The position numbers were made by a program, and so were the translations under genes. Below the pieces are notes generated by a model. The model saw only the letters and a list, made by a program, of their open reading frames with translations, was not told where the DNA came from and did no database searches. Positions 36,689-45,684 of a stretch of 64,000 bases of DNA are shown here, piece after piece. This stretch comes from CAXBOO01 sp963977425 (GTDB taxonomy: Bacteria; Bacteroidota; Bacteroidia; Flavobacteriales_D; Luteibaculaceae). The stretch is taken from assembly GCA_963977425.1 (NCBI GenBank), contig CAXBOO010000004.1, positions 186,001-250,000 of the forward strand, read 5' to 3'. The stretch's first letter is position 1. The number at the start of each line of letters is the position of its first letter.

Positions 36689-36710
36689 TGTAGAAGATAA
36701 AAGTTATATT

Positions 36711-36737
36711 AAGCCTGCCCATTACGGGTGGGCTTTT
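36711..36737 (+). terminator. Terminator of pdhAC
   Basis: AAGCCTGCCC pairs with GGGTGGGCTT (one G-U) around an ATTAC loop and runs into T residues. It begins 22 bases after the E2 stop. A GTG inside its right arm is not used as the recG start. Confidence 0.85.
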
Positions 36738-36757
36738 TTGTTTTACCCTTAATTATT

Positions 36758-38854
36758 GTGCCGCAACTTACCCTACATACCGAGCTTCAATTTTTAAAAG
36801 GCGTTGGCCCTGAAAGAGCCATTCTCTTCAAAGAGGCGTATGGAATTTCTACGGTTGAGCAGCTTTTACTTTTAGCGCCCAATCGGTACGAAGACCGGTC
36901 GCAGACATTGAATCTTTCTGGTCATGTTGATGGAACTACAGGAACAGTTGTGGGCGAATTGGGACCGATAGAAACAATTGGAGCTGGCCGTAAAAAGCGT
37001 TTGCAATCCATTCTTATTTGCGATGGCGTAAAGCTCAAATTATTGTGGTTTAGAGGTCTGAGTTATGCTACCAAAAGTTTAAAACCTGGAGCAACATATT
37101 CGGCTTATGGAAAAGTAACGGGTAGCATGGGCAACTACAGCATAGTGCATCCAGAATTGAAATTGCACAATCCGGCATTGGCTGCTCAAACGGGCATTAT
37201 ACCCATTTACCCAAGTACCGAAAAGGCACTAAAAAAAGGACTCAACAGCAAAGCCATTCATAAAATCATAAAAGCAAACATTGGCGATATGGAGCATTTC
37301 CCAAAACTGTTTCCTGACTTTGTTTACCAAGCCTATACCATACCGAGTACCAAAGAGGTGTTTTACAATCTGCATTGCCCAAATAATTTGGAAGATGCAG
37401 GCAAGTTGATATGGTGTCTTAAACTGGATGAATTGTTTCATCATCAATTGCTCCAAAACCACAAGCGCATGGTGGTTCAGAAAATGCATTCTGGGCACGT
37501 ATTCAATACCGTTGGCGATGGATTCAATACATTTTTCAAAGAAGTATTGCCCTTTGAACTTACTGGAGCTCAAAAAAGGGTGGTAAAGGAAATTCGGTTG
37601 GATACCAAAAGTGGAAAACAGATGAATCGGCTGTTGCAAGGCGATGTGGGAAGTGGCAAAACCATGGTGGCGTTTTTATCAGCCCTGTTGGCTATTGATA
37701 ACGGTTATCAGGCGTGCATCATGGCGCCAACCGAAATATTAGCACAGCAGCATTATGCCGATTTTAAAGCGTATTCTGAAAAAATAGGGCTACGAGCCGA
37801 CATCCTAACCGGATCGGTAAAGGGAGCTAAAAGAAAAGCTCTTTTGGCCGATTTGGCCGCTGGCGAGATTCATATTTTGGTCGGAACCCATGCTCTAATT
37901 GAGCCACCGGTGGTGTTTAAAAATTTAGGCTTGGTTTTGGTAGACGAACAGCACCGATTTGGTGTAGCTCAAAGAGCAAAGCTTACCGAGAAAAATACAC
38001 CTCCGCCCCATGTGCTGGTTATGACGGCTACTCCTATACCTAGAACGCTTACCATGAGTCATTATGGCGATTTGGATTTATCGGTAATTGATGAATTGCC
38101 ACCAGGTCGTAAGCCAATAAAGACCTTGCATCGAACGGATTCCGATAGATTGAGCATCTTTTCTTTTATTGAATCGGAAATAAAATTAGGAAGACAGATT
38201 TACATCGTGTACCCTTTGATTGAAGAATCAGAATCCATGAATTACAAAGATCTTATGGATGGTTACGAAAGCATAGTAAGGCGTTTTCCTATGCCAAAAT
38301 ACCAAACATCTATAGTGCATGGGCGATTGGATAACGCCACCAAGTCTTTTGAAATGCAGCGTTTTGTAAAAGGCGAAACCAATATTATGGTAGCCACTAC
38401 GGTTATAGAAGTGGGAGTTAATGTGCCGAATGCCAGTGTGATGGTGATAGAAAGTGCTGAAAAATTTGGATTGTCACAACTGCATCAATTAAGAGGACGT
38501 ATTGGTAGAGGGGCCGAACAAAGTTATTGTGTGCTCATGACCAAAGATAAATTGGGCGACGATGCGAAAGAGAGAATCAGTACCATGGTAGAAAGCAACG
38601 ATGGATTTCGGATTGCAGAAGTGGATTTGAAATTGCGTGGCCCTGGAAATGTAATGGGAACTCAGCAAAGTGGTACAAGCACTTTCAGATTTGCTAATAT
38701 TGCCGAAGACTTTGATTTGCTGAAATTAGCGCATCAAATGGCGAGAAAATTATTGAGCATAGATCCGGAATTGACGCTGGAAGAAAATAAAGCAATTAAA
38801 AACAGATTAAAAAAAGCACTAGATCGTGCCAGTAAATGGGTAAATATTGGATAA
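36758..38854 (+). CDS. recG: ATP-dependent DNA helicase RecG
   Basis: Remodels stalled replication forks and branch-migrates junctions. The 698-residue protein has an N-terminal wedge/OB domain (TGTVVGELGPIETIGAG near residue 60), helicase motif I GDVGSGKT (about 294-301), DEQHRFG (motif II, about 398-404), TATPIPRTL (motif III), and VIEVGVNVPNA, QLRGRIGRGAEQSYCVL (motifs V-VI). The GTG at 36758 is chosen because the earlier GTG at 36728 is inside the preceding terminator. The last 19 bases overlap the next gene. Confidence 0.94.
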   Translation: MPQLTLHTELQFLKGVGPERAILFKEAYGISTVEQLLLLAPNRYEDRSQTLNLSGHVDGTTGTVVGELGPIETIGAGRKKRLQSILICDGVKLKLLWFRGLSYATKSLKPGATYSAYGKVTGSMGNYSIVHPELKLHNPALAAQTGIIPIYPSTEKALKKGLNSKAIHKIIKANIGDMEHFPKLFPDFVYQAYTIPSTKEVFYNLHCPNNLEDAGKLIWCLKLDELFHHQLLQNHKRMVVQKMHSGHVFNTVGDGFNTFFKEVLPFELTGAQKRVVKEIRLDTKSGKQMNRLLQGDVGSGKTMVAFLSALLAIDNGYQACIMAPTEILAQQHYADFKAYSEKIGLRADILTGSVKGAKRKALLADLAAGEIHILVGTHALIEPPVVFKNLGLVLVDEQHRFGVAQRAKLTEKNTPPPHVLVMTATPIPRTLTMSHYGDLDLSVIDELPPGRKPIKTLHRTDSDRLSIFSFIESEIKLGRQIYIVYPLIEESESMNYKDLMDGYESIVRRFPMPKYQTSIVHGRLDNATKSFEMQRFVKGETNIMVATTVIEVGVNVPNASVMVIESAEKFGLSQLHQLRGRIGRGAEQSYCVLMTKDKLGDDAKERISTMVESNDGFRIAEVDLKLRGPGNVMGTQQSGTSTFRFANIAEDFDLLKLAHQMARKLLSIDPELTLEENKAIKNRLKKALDRASKWVNIG

Positions 38855-41670
38855 AACATACTGCCGTATTGGTACTGCTTATAATTGCATTTGTTGGTCA
38901 TGCTCAAAGCTCAGCCATAAGTGGCAATGGGAAACAACTCATTCATTTAGAGCAAACCAGTAAAGACAAAGTTTCAGGGCAATACAAATTCACGTCATCT
39001 TTGTATGGTAGAGCTCAAAAAACGTTACTCAAGCGCTTTGAAATATCGTCCAACACATCATCGTATCCAGAGGAAATTCTACTCAACCACAATGGGAAGA
39101 TGGTATACCTTGCTTGGAAAAACGACTACCGTGTATACAATGCTCTAACAGGGGTTCTTTTGTTTCGATTCAAAACGCCTGTTAAAGTTGCGATGAGTCA
39201 CAACGATAATTTTTTTGTGGTTAGTACTGAGTTGTGGATTAAAGCTTACGACGCCTATACTGGAGAAGAATTGCACAATTACCAAACAGCTCCTATCAAT
39301 TATGTGCGTAAAATGCAACTCACAGAAAACGATGAGCATTTATTTGCAGTAACCGACCGAAAACAGATTTTGGTATGGGAGATTGATAGAGAAAAGCCTC
39401 GAAAAAAATACTACTCAGATGATGTTAGTATCAGCAACAATACGTTTACACTAAAGCGAGTTTCAGGCACTTCGGTGAGTATATACCAATACTCATTGCC
39501 AGAATTTAAGCGGGTTGAAAAGCTTTCGGTAAATAAAATGTTGCGCGACTATGCTAAGGAGCAAACGGTAGAGTATAGAAAGAAACATCCTAAAGATAGC
39601 AGAGCCATTATTCGTCCTTCAGAAATCCTGAATAAATCTGTTTTTCTAAATCAAAGCGGAGACAAATTCTCCATATTCGTTGAAACTCCTGAAGAGCAAA
39701 AAGGTATAATAGTAGCCAATTTAAGCGATGGTAAAATACTGCTGGATGAAGTAGTTGGCGAATTGAAAAGTGAATTCCAGCAAGAATGGTACAACGATTC
39801 GTTGTTGATTCCGAGCAAGGATGAAGCGCCAAAAGTTTTCAATGCTAATAAAAGAGAATTTGAAAAAAGTTTGGATTATTTCATTAGAAACGGTTCGGCT
39901 AAAAGTTTCAACAATCAAAAACTACTAGTAACACCAAATTTTAAATTTTCGGTAGAGATTGATGGCGACAACTTGGTGGTTAGAAAAGAAAGAAGTGAAA
40001 AACGATTGGATCTAAATGGGTATCGATTTTTAGGTTTTTCTAGCAATTCGAAAACAGCATTTTTTGAAAACATAAGCAACGGAAAGCGCGGATATTACGA
40101 TCTCGTAGGATTTGGGAAAACAGGTTCTTACATCAAGTATTTTGGCGAAAAAGAATATCCGAATTTAGAAGAATTGCTTCCAGAACCTAAACAGCCAGCG
40201 GGGTATGTAAACCAAAAAATAAATGGCTATAAGCACATTTCGAAAGCAGGTCCGAACGACACCTTGAAAATTGTGATGAAAAGCTTAGTGGCTGGAGAAG
40301 AAGCCGGAATGCAGCTTCAGGTGATGGATCAAAACGGCGTGTATTATTATGGTGCCGGAGATCCTAAGTGGAGAAAGTTTTGGTGCAACTTAATGGTAAA
40401 AGGTTCTGATGGAAAAGTCCGACAAATAGATGATTTTAAAGTAACAGAACACCGTTCTTACGACACCATTCCAAATGCTATTTCATTGGTAGTAGATTTT
40501 TCTGGTTCTATGGGTTGGCCTAGAGCCGATGCTTTGCAAGATGGCATTGAACGGTTTATTTCATCCAAAAAAGAAGTCGATAAAATAAGCTTGTTCAAGT
40601 ACGATCATCATATAGTTAAAGAGTGTGACCCAACAACCAATGAAAACAAGTTGATTAGAAGGTTATTTCGCTCTGATTTCTCTGAATTCGGAGGAAGTAC
40701 AGCATTGCTAGACGCGATAGATGCCGGTATTCATAGTGTTAAATCGGTTCGCAACGTATCCAAGAAAATAGTCATTGTTTTTACCGACGGTATCGAGAAT
40801 TCATCGCTTGCTACTAGAAACGAAGTAATAGGAAGAGCCCTTAAATATGGGGTGAGTATTTATACCGTTGCTTTCGGCGATTTGGTAGATAGAAATTTTT
40901 TGAAATCGGTAGCCTACAATACGCGCGGTGGATTTTATCAATCGTTTAATGTATCCGATTTTGAGTGGCTGTTTAAAGACATCTATACCAAGGCCGAAAA
41001 CTACTACAGTGTGAAGTACGACACCTTTGATAAAGGAAGTCAGGTTCAGGTTATCAAAATTTGCAAAGACAATCTAACAACGTCAGATTCATTGGCAATA
41101 GAATTTAAAAACGATCCTAAGGATGTGGAGATGCTTTTAGAAAACGATAATCTGTATGTAGATAACCCTGTGAAATACGAAGGGAAAGATTACAGCAGCA
41201 ATGAATTTTATCATTACAACCGAGAAGCGAGTAATATGGCCTTTATTGATCCAAAAGGCGTTGAGGTTTTTGAAATAGACGACGATAGAATTTCTAAAAT
41301 AGAGGACGATTTTGAGAAAGTAGATTTGCCTACGTTCAATTTCAAATACGATAAAACCAACACCGTACAAGATACCGAAGCTCGTATACAACAGCTGATA
41401 GATTTTACAAAAAAATACCCCGACGTAAGCCTAATGATTTCTGGGCATACAGACAATATGGGAACCATAGCTTATAACGATAAATTGTCGTTGAATAGAG
41501 CCATAATGGTGAAAGACATGCTCATTGGGCGTGGTGTAAACGGAGATAAATTGTTTACCGAAGGTATAGGAGAATTATCGCCTATAGCAACCAATGCTAC
41601 GGCAGAAGGAAGAGCGAAAAATAGACGAGTAGAATTCAGAATTTTAAGTGAGAAAGAACTTCGAAAATAA
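38836..41670 (+). CDS. Secreted WD/propeller-like, VWA and OmpA domain protein
   Basis: A 944-residue envelope protein of unknown role. A signal peptide ends at AFVGHAQS (about residue 24). Residues about 30-470 have repeated beta segments (YLAWKNDYRVYNALTG, LFAVTDRKQILVWEID) suggesting a propeller. Residues about 548-735 form a von Willebrand A domain with an intact MIDAS start DFSGSMG (near 554-560). Residues about 840-944 are an OmpA peptidoglycan-binding domain (SGHTDNMGTIAYNDKLSLNRA; GRAKNRRVEFRI). It overlaps recG by 19 bases and the SDR gene by 23, so it is translated within a coupled unit. I do not recognise a named orthologue. Confidence 0.82.
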   Translation: MGKYWIKHTAVLVLLIIAFVGHAQSSAISGNGKQLIHLEQTSKDKVSGQYKFTSSLYGRAQKTLLKRFEISSNTSSYPEEILLNHNGKMVYLAWKNDYRVYNALTGVLLFRFKTPVKVAMSHNDNFFVVSTELWIKAYDAYTGEELHNYQTAPINYVRKMQLTENDEHLFAVTDRKQILVWEIDREKPRKKYYSDDVSISNNTFTLKRVSGTSVSIYQYSLPEFKRVEKLSVNKMLRDYAKEQTVEYRKKHPKDSRAIIRPSEILNKSVFLNQSGDKFSIFVETPEEQKGIIVANLSDGKILLDEVVGELKSEFQQEWYNDSLLIPSKDEAPKVFNANKREFEKSLDYFIRNGSAKSFNNQKLLVTPNFKFSVEIDGDNLVVRKERSEKRLDLNGYRFLGFSSNSKTAFFENISNGKRGYYDLVGFGKTGSYIKYFGEKEYPNLEELLPEPKQPAGYVNQKINGYKHISKAGPNDTLKIVMKSLVAGEEAGMQLQVMDQNGVYYYGAGDPKWRKFWCNLMVKGSDGKVRQIDDFKVTEHRSYDTIPNAISLVVDFSGSMGWPRADALQDGIERFISSKKEVDKISLFKYDHHIVKECDPTTNENKLIRRLFRSDFSEFGGSTALLDAIDAGIHSVKSVRNVSKKIVIVFTDGIENSSLATRNEVIGRALKYGVSIYTVAFGDLVDRNFLKSVAYNTRGGFYQSFNVSDFEWLFKDIYTKAENYYSVKYDTFDKGSQVQVIKICKDNLTTSDSLAIEFKNDPKDVEMLLENDNLYVDNPVKYEGKDYSSNEFYHYNREASNMAFIDPKGVEVFEIDDDRISKIEDDFEKVDLPTFNFKYDKTNTVQDTEARIQQLIDFTKKYPDVSLMISGHTDNMGTIAYNDKLSLNRAIMVKDMLIGRGVNGDKLFTEGIGELSPIATNATAEGRAKNRRVEFRILSEKELRK

Positions 41671-42439
41671 ACTCTGCTGGATAGTAGGTGCTTCCGACGG
41701 AATTGGTAAAGCCATTGCTTTAGAATTATCGCAGTTGGGAGCTAATATCATTTTGTCTTCCCGAAACAAAGAGAAACTTCAAGACGTAAAAGATAAAGTC
41801 TCCTTTGGTCAGGTGTTTATTGTGCCCTTAGATTTGGCCGATGCCAAAAGCGTTGAGCAAGCATCTGTAGAAGTATTGAAATTGGGAACGCCCGACTTTG
41901 TATTTCTAATTGGAGGAATATCTCAGCGCGATAATTTTTTGGAAACCGATTTATCGACGGGCAGAAAAATAATGGAAACCAATTTTTGGGGCCATGTAAA
42001 AGTGGTCGAACAAGTTTTACCAAGCATGTTGGAATTGGCTACATCTCATATTGTAGAAATAAGCTCTATAACTGGCAAGTTTGGTTACCACCGTAGAAGT
42101 TTTTATGCCGCAAGCAAACATGCCGTCAAAGGTTTTTTCGAATCATTGGCATTAGAATACCATAAACATGGCTTGCGAGTGTGTGTGGCTTATCCAGGCA
42201 AAATTAAGACAGATATATCGCTTAGAGCATTAAAAGGCAATGGCGATGCCTCAAATCAAAAAGAAGAAGCACACGAAGACGGAATGCCCGTAGAAAAATG
42301 TGCGCAAATAATATTAAACGATGTAGCTAAGCAGAAAAGGGAGTCGCACCCTGGAGGAAAAGAAATGCTTAGTTTACATTTGAACCGATTTTTACCAAAA
42401 CTCTTGTTCAAGATATTGCTCAAGAAAAATCAGCTGTAA
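41648..42439 (+). CDS. Short-chain dehydrogenase/reductase (SDR) family protein
   Basis: A 263-residue classical SDR. The cofactor motif GASDGIGKA (about 14-22), an NxxG-type VGGIS-like region (LIGGISQRD, about 87-95), the catalytic Ser in SSITGKFG (about 139) and YAASK (about 153-157) are present, so an NAD(P)H-linked oxidoreductase is expected. The GTG start at 41648 is inside the end of the VWA/OmpA gene; no closer ATG keeps the nucleotide motif. The TAA stop overlaps the next ATG by one base (TAATG). The substrate is unknown. Confidence 0.85.
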   Translation: MRKNFENKLCWIVGASDGIGKAIALELSQLGANIILSSRNKEKLQDVKDKVSFGQVFIVPLDLADAKSVEQASVEVLKLGTPDFVFLIGGISQRDNFLETDLSTGRKIMETNFWGHVKVVEQVLPSMLELATSHIVEISSITGKFGYHRRSFYAASKHAVKGFFESLALEYHKHGLRVCVAYPGKIKTDISLRALKGNGDASNQKEEAHEDGMPVEKCAQIILNDVAKQKRESHPGGKEMLSLHLNRFLPKLLFKILLKKNQL

Positions 42440-43488
42440 TGAAAAGAATAATGATTACCGGAGCTGCAGGCTTCATAGGCTCGCATGTTGCACGTTTGTT
42501 TGTACAAAATTATCCAGAATATACCATTGTAAATGCCGATGCACTTACGTATGCGGGTAATTTGAACAATGTAAAAGATCTTGAATCAGCTGATAATTAC
42601 CACTTCGAACATCTTGACATTTGCAATCTTGAAGGCATCAAAGACGTTTTGGTTAAACACAAAATCACCGATATCATACATTTAGCTGCTGAATCGCATG
42701 TTGATAGAAGCATTTCAGATCCTTTGGCCTTTGTAAAAACCAACGTTATAGGTACAGCCAATTTGCTTATTGCAGCCAAAGAATTATGGGGCGAAGAAGA
42801 AGGCCATACTTTTTACCACGTTTCTACCGACGAGGTTTATGGAAGTCTGGGAGAAACTGGTTTGTTCACCGAAACCACTCCGTATGATCCGCGCTCTCCG
42901 TACAGTGCTAGTAAAGCATCTTCCGATCATTTTGTGCGTGCATTTGGTCATACCTATGGCATGAATGTGGTATTAAGCAACTGCTCAAACAACTACGGTT
43001 CATACCAATTTCCTGAGAAGCTGTTGCCGTTGATGATCAACAATATAGTGAACAACAAACCTTTGCCTGTTTATGGTAAAGGCGATAATATTCGCGATTG
43101 GCTTTGGGTTAACGATCACGCTCGCGCTATCGATGTGGTTTTTCATAAAGGACAAAACCTAGAAACTTACAACATTGGTGGCATCAACGAATGGACCAAC
43201 TTGGATTTGATTCACTTGTTGTGCGATACCATGGACGAGAAATTGGGCAGAGAAAAAGGCAGTAGCCGTAAGCTCATTACTTTCGTGAAAGATAGAGCAG
43301 GTCACGATCAACGTTATGCCATCGACGCCAGTAAAATTGAAAAAGAATTGGGGTGGAAACCATCTGTAACCTTCGAAGAAGGGCTTTCTATAACCATCGA
43401 TTGGTATTTAGAAAACAGCGAATGGATTAATAATATAGTTTCTGGTGATTACCAAAAATATTACGAAAATCAGTACGATAAAAGATAA
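42439..43488 (+). CDS. rfbB: dTDP-glucose 4,6-dehydratase
   Basis: Makes dTDP-4-keto-6-deoxyglucose, the precursor of rhamnose and other deoxysugars. The 349-residue extended SDR has GAAGFIGSH (7-15), STDEVYG (about 128-134) with the catalytic acids, YSASKAS (about 154-160), and NNYGSYQFPEKLLPLMI, RDWLWV in the substrate domain. It is fused in translation to the SDR gene upstream (one-base overlap) and converges with dgkA, sharing 19 bases at the 3' ends. RfbA, C and D are not seen here, so the pathway is completed elsewhere. Confidence 0.94.
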   Translation: MKRIMITGAAGFIGSHVARLFVQNYPEYTIVNADALTYAGNLNNVKDLESADNYHFEHLDICNLEGIKDVLVKHKITDIIHLAAESHVDRSISDPLAFVKTNVIGTANLLIAAKELWGEEEGHTFYHVSTDEVYGSLGETGLFTETTPYDPRSPYSASKASSDHFVRAFGHTYGMNVVLSNCSNNYGSYQFPEKLLPLMINNIVNNKPLPVYGKGDNIRDWLWVNDHARAIDVVFHKGQNLETYNIGGINEWTNLDLIHLLCDTMDEKLGREKGSSRKLITFVKDRAGHDQRYAIDASKIEKELGWKPSVTFEEGLSITIDWYLENSEWINNIVSGDYQKYYENQYDKR

Positions 43489-43829
43489 GGCATTAGTAGG
43501 ATAGCGGCTACTATAAGGCCAATAATAGTAGAAAATAATACCGATCCGGCGGCCAAATCTTTGCAGTTTTTTATCAACTCATCGTATTGCTTATCAACTT
43601 TGTCGGCTAGGTGTTCTATGGCTGTATTGACCATTTCTAATCCCAAAGGAATAGACGATGCAAGGAAGAAAATAGCTTTTTCAGCTGCAGTAGTTGGGAA
43701 GTAAAAAAACATGATTCCTAGAGGAATTACTCCAAGCAGAATCAATCCGAAATGATTTTCAGTACGCATTAGGTAAATTCCGTTTGCTGCTGCCATTAGG
43801 CTTTTCCACTTTCTTTTTATCATATCCAT
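43470..43829 (-). CDS. dgkA: Diacylglycerol kinase family protein (DgkA-like)
   Basis: A 119-residue inner-membrane protein with three hydrophobic helices. The ENHFGLI segment (about residue 23) and GLEMVNTAIEHLADKVD (about 63-79) carry the conserved Glu and Asn residues of the undecaprenol/diacylglycerol kinase family. In related Gram-positive enzymes the product is undecaprenyl phosphate. Which lipid is phosphorylated here is not decided by the sequence. It overlaps rfbB tail-to-tail by 19 bases. Confidence 0.85.
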   Translation of the reverse strand: MDMIKRKWKSLMAAANGIYLMRTENHFGLILLGVIPLGIMFFYFPTTAAEKAIFFLASSIPLGLEMVNTAIEHLADKVDKQYDELIKNCKDLAAGSVLFSTIIGLIVAAILLMPYLLSY

Positions 43830-43959
43830 GGCGAAAATAAAGAAGTTTTTGGCTATTACCTTATTATTAATTTTTTGTGTAGAAAAGATGAAGTGTAGCG
43901 GGTTGGAGCTTAGATAGTCAAAATTGATACTGAGTAAACATTTTTTATGCTCGCTTGGC

Positions 43960-43967
43960 TACCTTTG
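43960..43967 (+). promoter_or_regulatory. Probable -7 box of the peroxiredoxin operon
   Basis: TACCTTTG fits TAnnTTTG exactly and lies 37 bases before the peroxiredoxin ATG. A TTG at the expected -33 distance is not visible, only a T-rich run. Confidence 0.45.
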
Positions 43968-44004
43968 TTGCAGTTAATACAACTCAAATTTTAAAAACAA
44001 TAAT

Positions 44005-44643
44005 ATGTCAGCAGTAGGAAAAAAATTCCCAAATCTAGCCGTAAACGCAATTGATTCAATGGGCGATACATTCAAAATCAATGTTTTGGATGAAGCAGTA
44101 AAAAACAAGCAAAAGGTATTGTTATTCTGGTACCCAAAAGATTTCACATTCGTTTGTCCTACAGAATTGCACGCTTTTCAAGCTGCTTTGGGCGAGTTCG
44201 AAAAAAGAAACACTAAAGTTATCGCTGCTTCAGTAGATTCTGCAGAGGTTCACTTCGCGTGGTTGAACACAGCGAAAGACAACGGTGGAATTGAAGGTGT
44301 TACTTACCCAATCATTGCCGATACCAACCGCAATTTAGCTAACGCTTTAGAAATTACAGACATCGTAAACGAAGAGTACGACGAAGAAACAGGTTCTGTA
44401 GTAGCAGACGGTGAAGGTATAACTTTCCGTGCAACTTACTTATTGGACGAAACAGGATTTGTTTTTCACGAAAGTGTAAACTTCTTCCCTGTTGGACGTA
44501 ACGTAAACGAATACCTAAGATTGGTAGATGCTTACACACACGTACAAGAAAAAGGTGAAGTATGTCCTGCAAACTGGGAAGAAGGTAAAGACGCAATGAA
44601 AGCGGATTCTAAAGGTGTTGCTGAATACTTAGCAAGCCACTAA
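44005..44643 (+). CDS. Two-Cys peroxiredoxin (AhpC/TSA family)
   Basis: A 212-residue thiol peroxidase that reduces hydrogen peroxide and alkyl hydroperoxides. The peroxidatic Cys is in FTFVCPTEL (near residue 51) and the resolving Cys in GEVCPANW (near 186), the typical 2-Cys arrangement. Between them WLNTAKDNGGIEGVTYPIIAD is characteristic. A thioredoxin-like gene follows after 10 bases and probably reduces it. A Bacteroidota promoter box lies upstream, with no OxyR site that I can recognise. Confidence 0.93.
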   Translation: MSAVGKKFPNLAVNAIDSMGDTFKINVLDEAVKNKQKVLLFWYPKDFTFVCPTELHAFQAALGEFEKRNTKVIAASVDSAEVHFAWLNTAKDNGGIEGVTYPIIADTNRNLANALEITDIVNEEYDEETGSVVADGEGITFRATYLLDETGFVFHESVNFFPVGRNVNEYLRLVDAYTHVQEKGEVCPANWEEGKDAMKADSKGVAEYLASH

Positions 44644-44653
44644 AACAAATAAT

Positions 44654-44968
44654 ATGGTACAAGAATTAGATCAAGATAATTTGCAAGCCATTGTGGCTGA
44701 GCAAAACATAGTATTGGTGCAGTTTTCAGCCGGATGGTGTGGCAATTGCCGTATCATGAAGCCGAAGTTCAAACGCTTTGCAACAGAAGCCGACCATGCG
44801 AAATTTGTAATAGTCGATGCTGAAAAATTTCCTGAATCTAGAAAATTGGCCAATGTAGACAACTTGCCAACTTTTGCGGCCTTCAAAGATGGAGTGTTGC
44901 TTAAGCAAGTTCAAACCAACAAAGCAGAAGTGCTTAAAGAATTTATAGATGAAGTTACCGCTAATTAA
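44654..44968 (+). CDS. Thioredoxin-like protein
   Basis: A 104-residue cytoplasmic thioredoxin-fold protein. WCGNC (active-site cysteines near residues 29 and 32) replaces the usual WCGPC, and cis-Pro is in VDNLPTFAAFKDG (about 70-82). No signal peptide is present. It sits between the peroxiredoxin and a small conserved protein, and its 3' end overlaps the latter by 20 bases. It is the likely electron donor for the peroxiredoxin. Confidence 0.9.
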   Translation: MVQELDQDNLQAIVAEQNIVLVQFSAGWCGNCRIMKPKFKRFATEADHAKFVIVDAEKFPESRKLANVDNLPTFAAFKDGVLLKQVQTNKAEVLKEFIDEVTAN

Positions 44969-45206
44969 ACACCTTACACAGTTCATTCAAGACAACGATG
45001 AGGACTATGTTCAAGAAACCATAGATGTACTTGAGCACATTACCGAATTGCCTTCTTTGAAAGACGAAGAGCTGGACGTTATAGGAGAATTGATTTCTAA
45101 CCTGTACGGCGCCATGGAAGTGAATGCAACCATGAAAGAAGGAACATCGCAAAAAGATGCTCTGAATGGGTTTATGAAACGCGTAATGGGATCTATAGAC
45201 AAGTAA
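44949..45206 (+). CDS. Small conserved protein of the peroxiredoxin operon (DUF6952-like)
   Basis: An 85-residue acidic, mostly helical protein with no cysteine and no transmembrane segment. It begins MKLPLIKHLTQFIQDNDEDY. From memory it resembles a Bacteroidota-specific small family (DUF6952) that travels with thioredoxin-like genes; I could not check this. It overlaps the thioredoxin gene by 20 bases, so translation is coupled. A terminator follows 22 bases later, closing the three-gene unit. Its role may be connected with the redox pair, but this is inferred only from position. Confidence 0.78.
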   Translation: MKLPLIKHLTQFIQDNDEDYVQETIDVLEHITELPSLKDEELDVIGELISNLYGAMEVNATMKEGTSQKDALNGFMKRVMGSIDK

Positions 45207-45228
45207 AGTAGTCTGCGTAAATATTGAA

Positions 45229-45266
45229 AAGCCCTTGGTACAATGTGTATCAGGGGCTTTTTTTAT
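45229..45266 (+). terminator. Terminator of the peroxiredoxin operon
   Basis: AAAGCCCTTGGTACA pairs imperfectly with TGTATCAGGGGCTTT and is followed by a T-run, 22 bases after the stop of the last gene. Confidence 0.7.
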
Positions 45267-45316
45267 GTTTCAAATGTTAGCAATGTTTTTTTGCCCAATC
45301 CCAATCCCAAGAGTAC

Positions 45317-45640
45317 TCATTCCCGTAAAAACTGGAATCTATAAAAGGAAACAGGTAACTGGGAGAGATACCCGTATTCACGGGTATGAATGGTTAGAGG
45401 GAATTACTCTATTATAATTAATCGAAGTTTGATTCATTCCCGTGGAAACGGGAATCTGTAAAAGGGAACAGGTAACTGGGAGAGATACCCGTATTCACGG
45501 GTATGAATGGTTAGAGGGAATTACTCTATTATAATTAATCGAAGTTTGATTCATTCCCGTGGAAACGGGAATCTGTAAAAGGAAACATGTAACTGGGAGG
45601 GATACCCGTATTCACGGGTATGAAGGGTTAGAGGGAATCT
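45317..45640. repeat. Tandem array, period 117 bp, about 2.8 copies, with two palindromes per unit
   Basis: Units start at 45317, 45434 and 45551 (TCATTCCCG), exactly 117 bases apart; the third is cut short near 45640. Each unit has two 20-base palindromes with 8-bp arms. One is ATTCCC-N8-GGGAAT (45436-45455 and 45553-45572, degenerate at 45319-45338). The other is ATACCC-N8-GGGTAT (45368-45387, 45485-45504, 45602-45621). Units 1 to 3 differ by only a few bases, so the array is young or homogenised. Confidence 0.95.
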
Positions 45641-45684
45641 GTACAAGAAAGCGAGCGGAATTATATCGTTTTTGAGTTGGTGGG

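Noticed and set aside
45235..45417. Open frame of 60 residues at the operon terminator and first repeat unit
   Set aside because: It starts inside the terminator hairpin and runs through the palindromic array; it has no coding character.
45317..45640. CRISPR array
   Set aside because: The repeats are 117 bases long and contiguous, each with two palindromes, not 25-40 base repeats with unique spacers. No cas gene is present.
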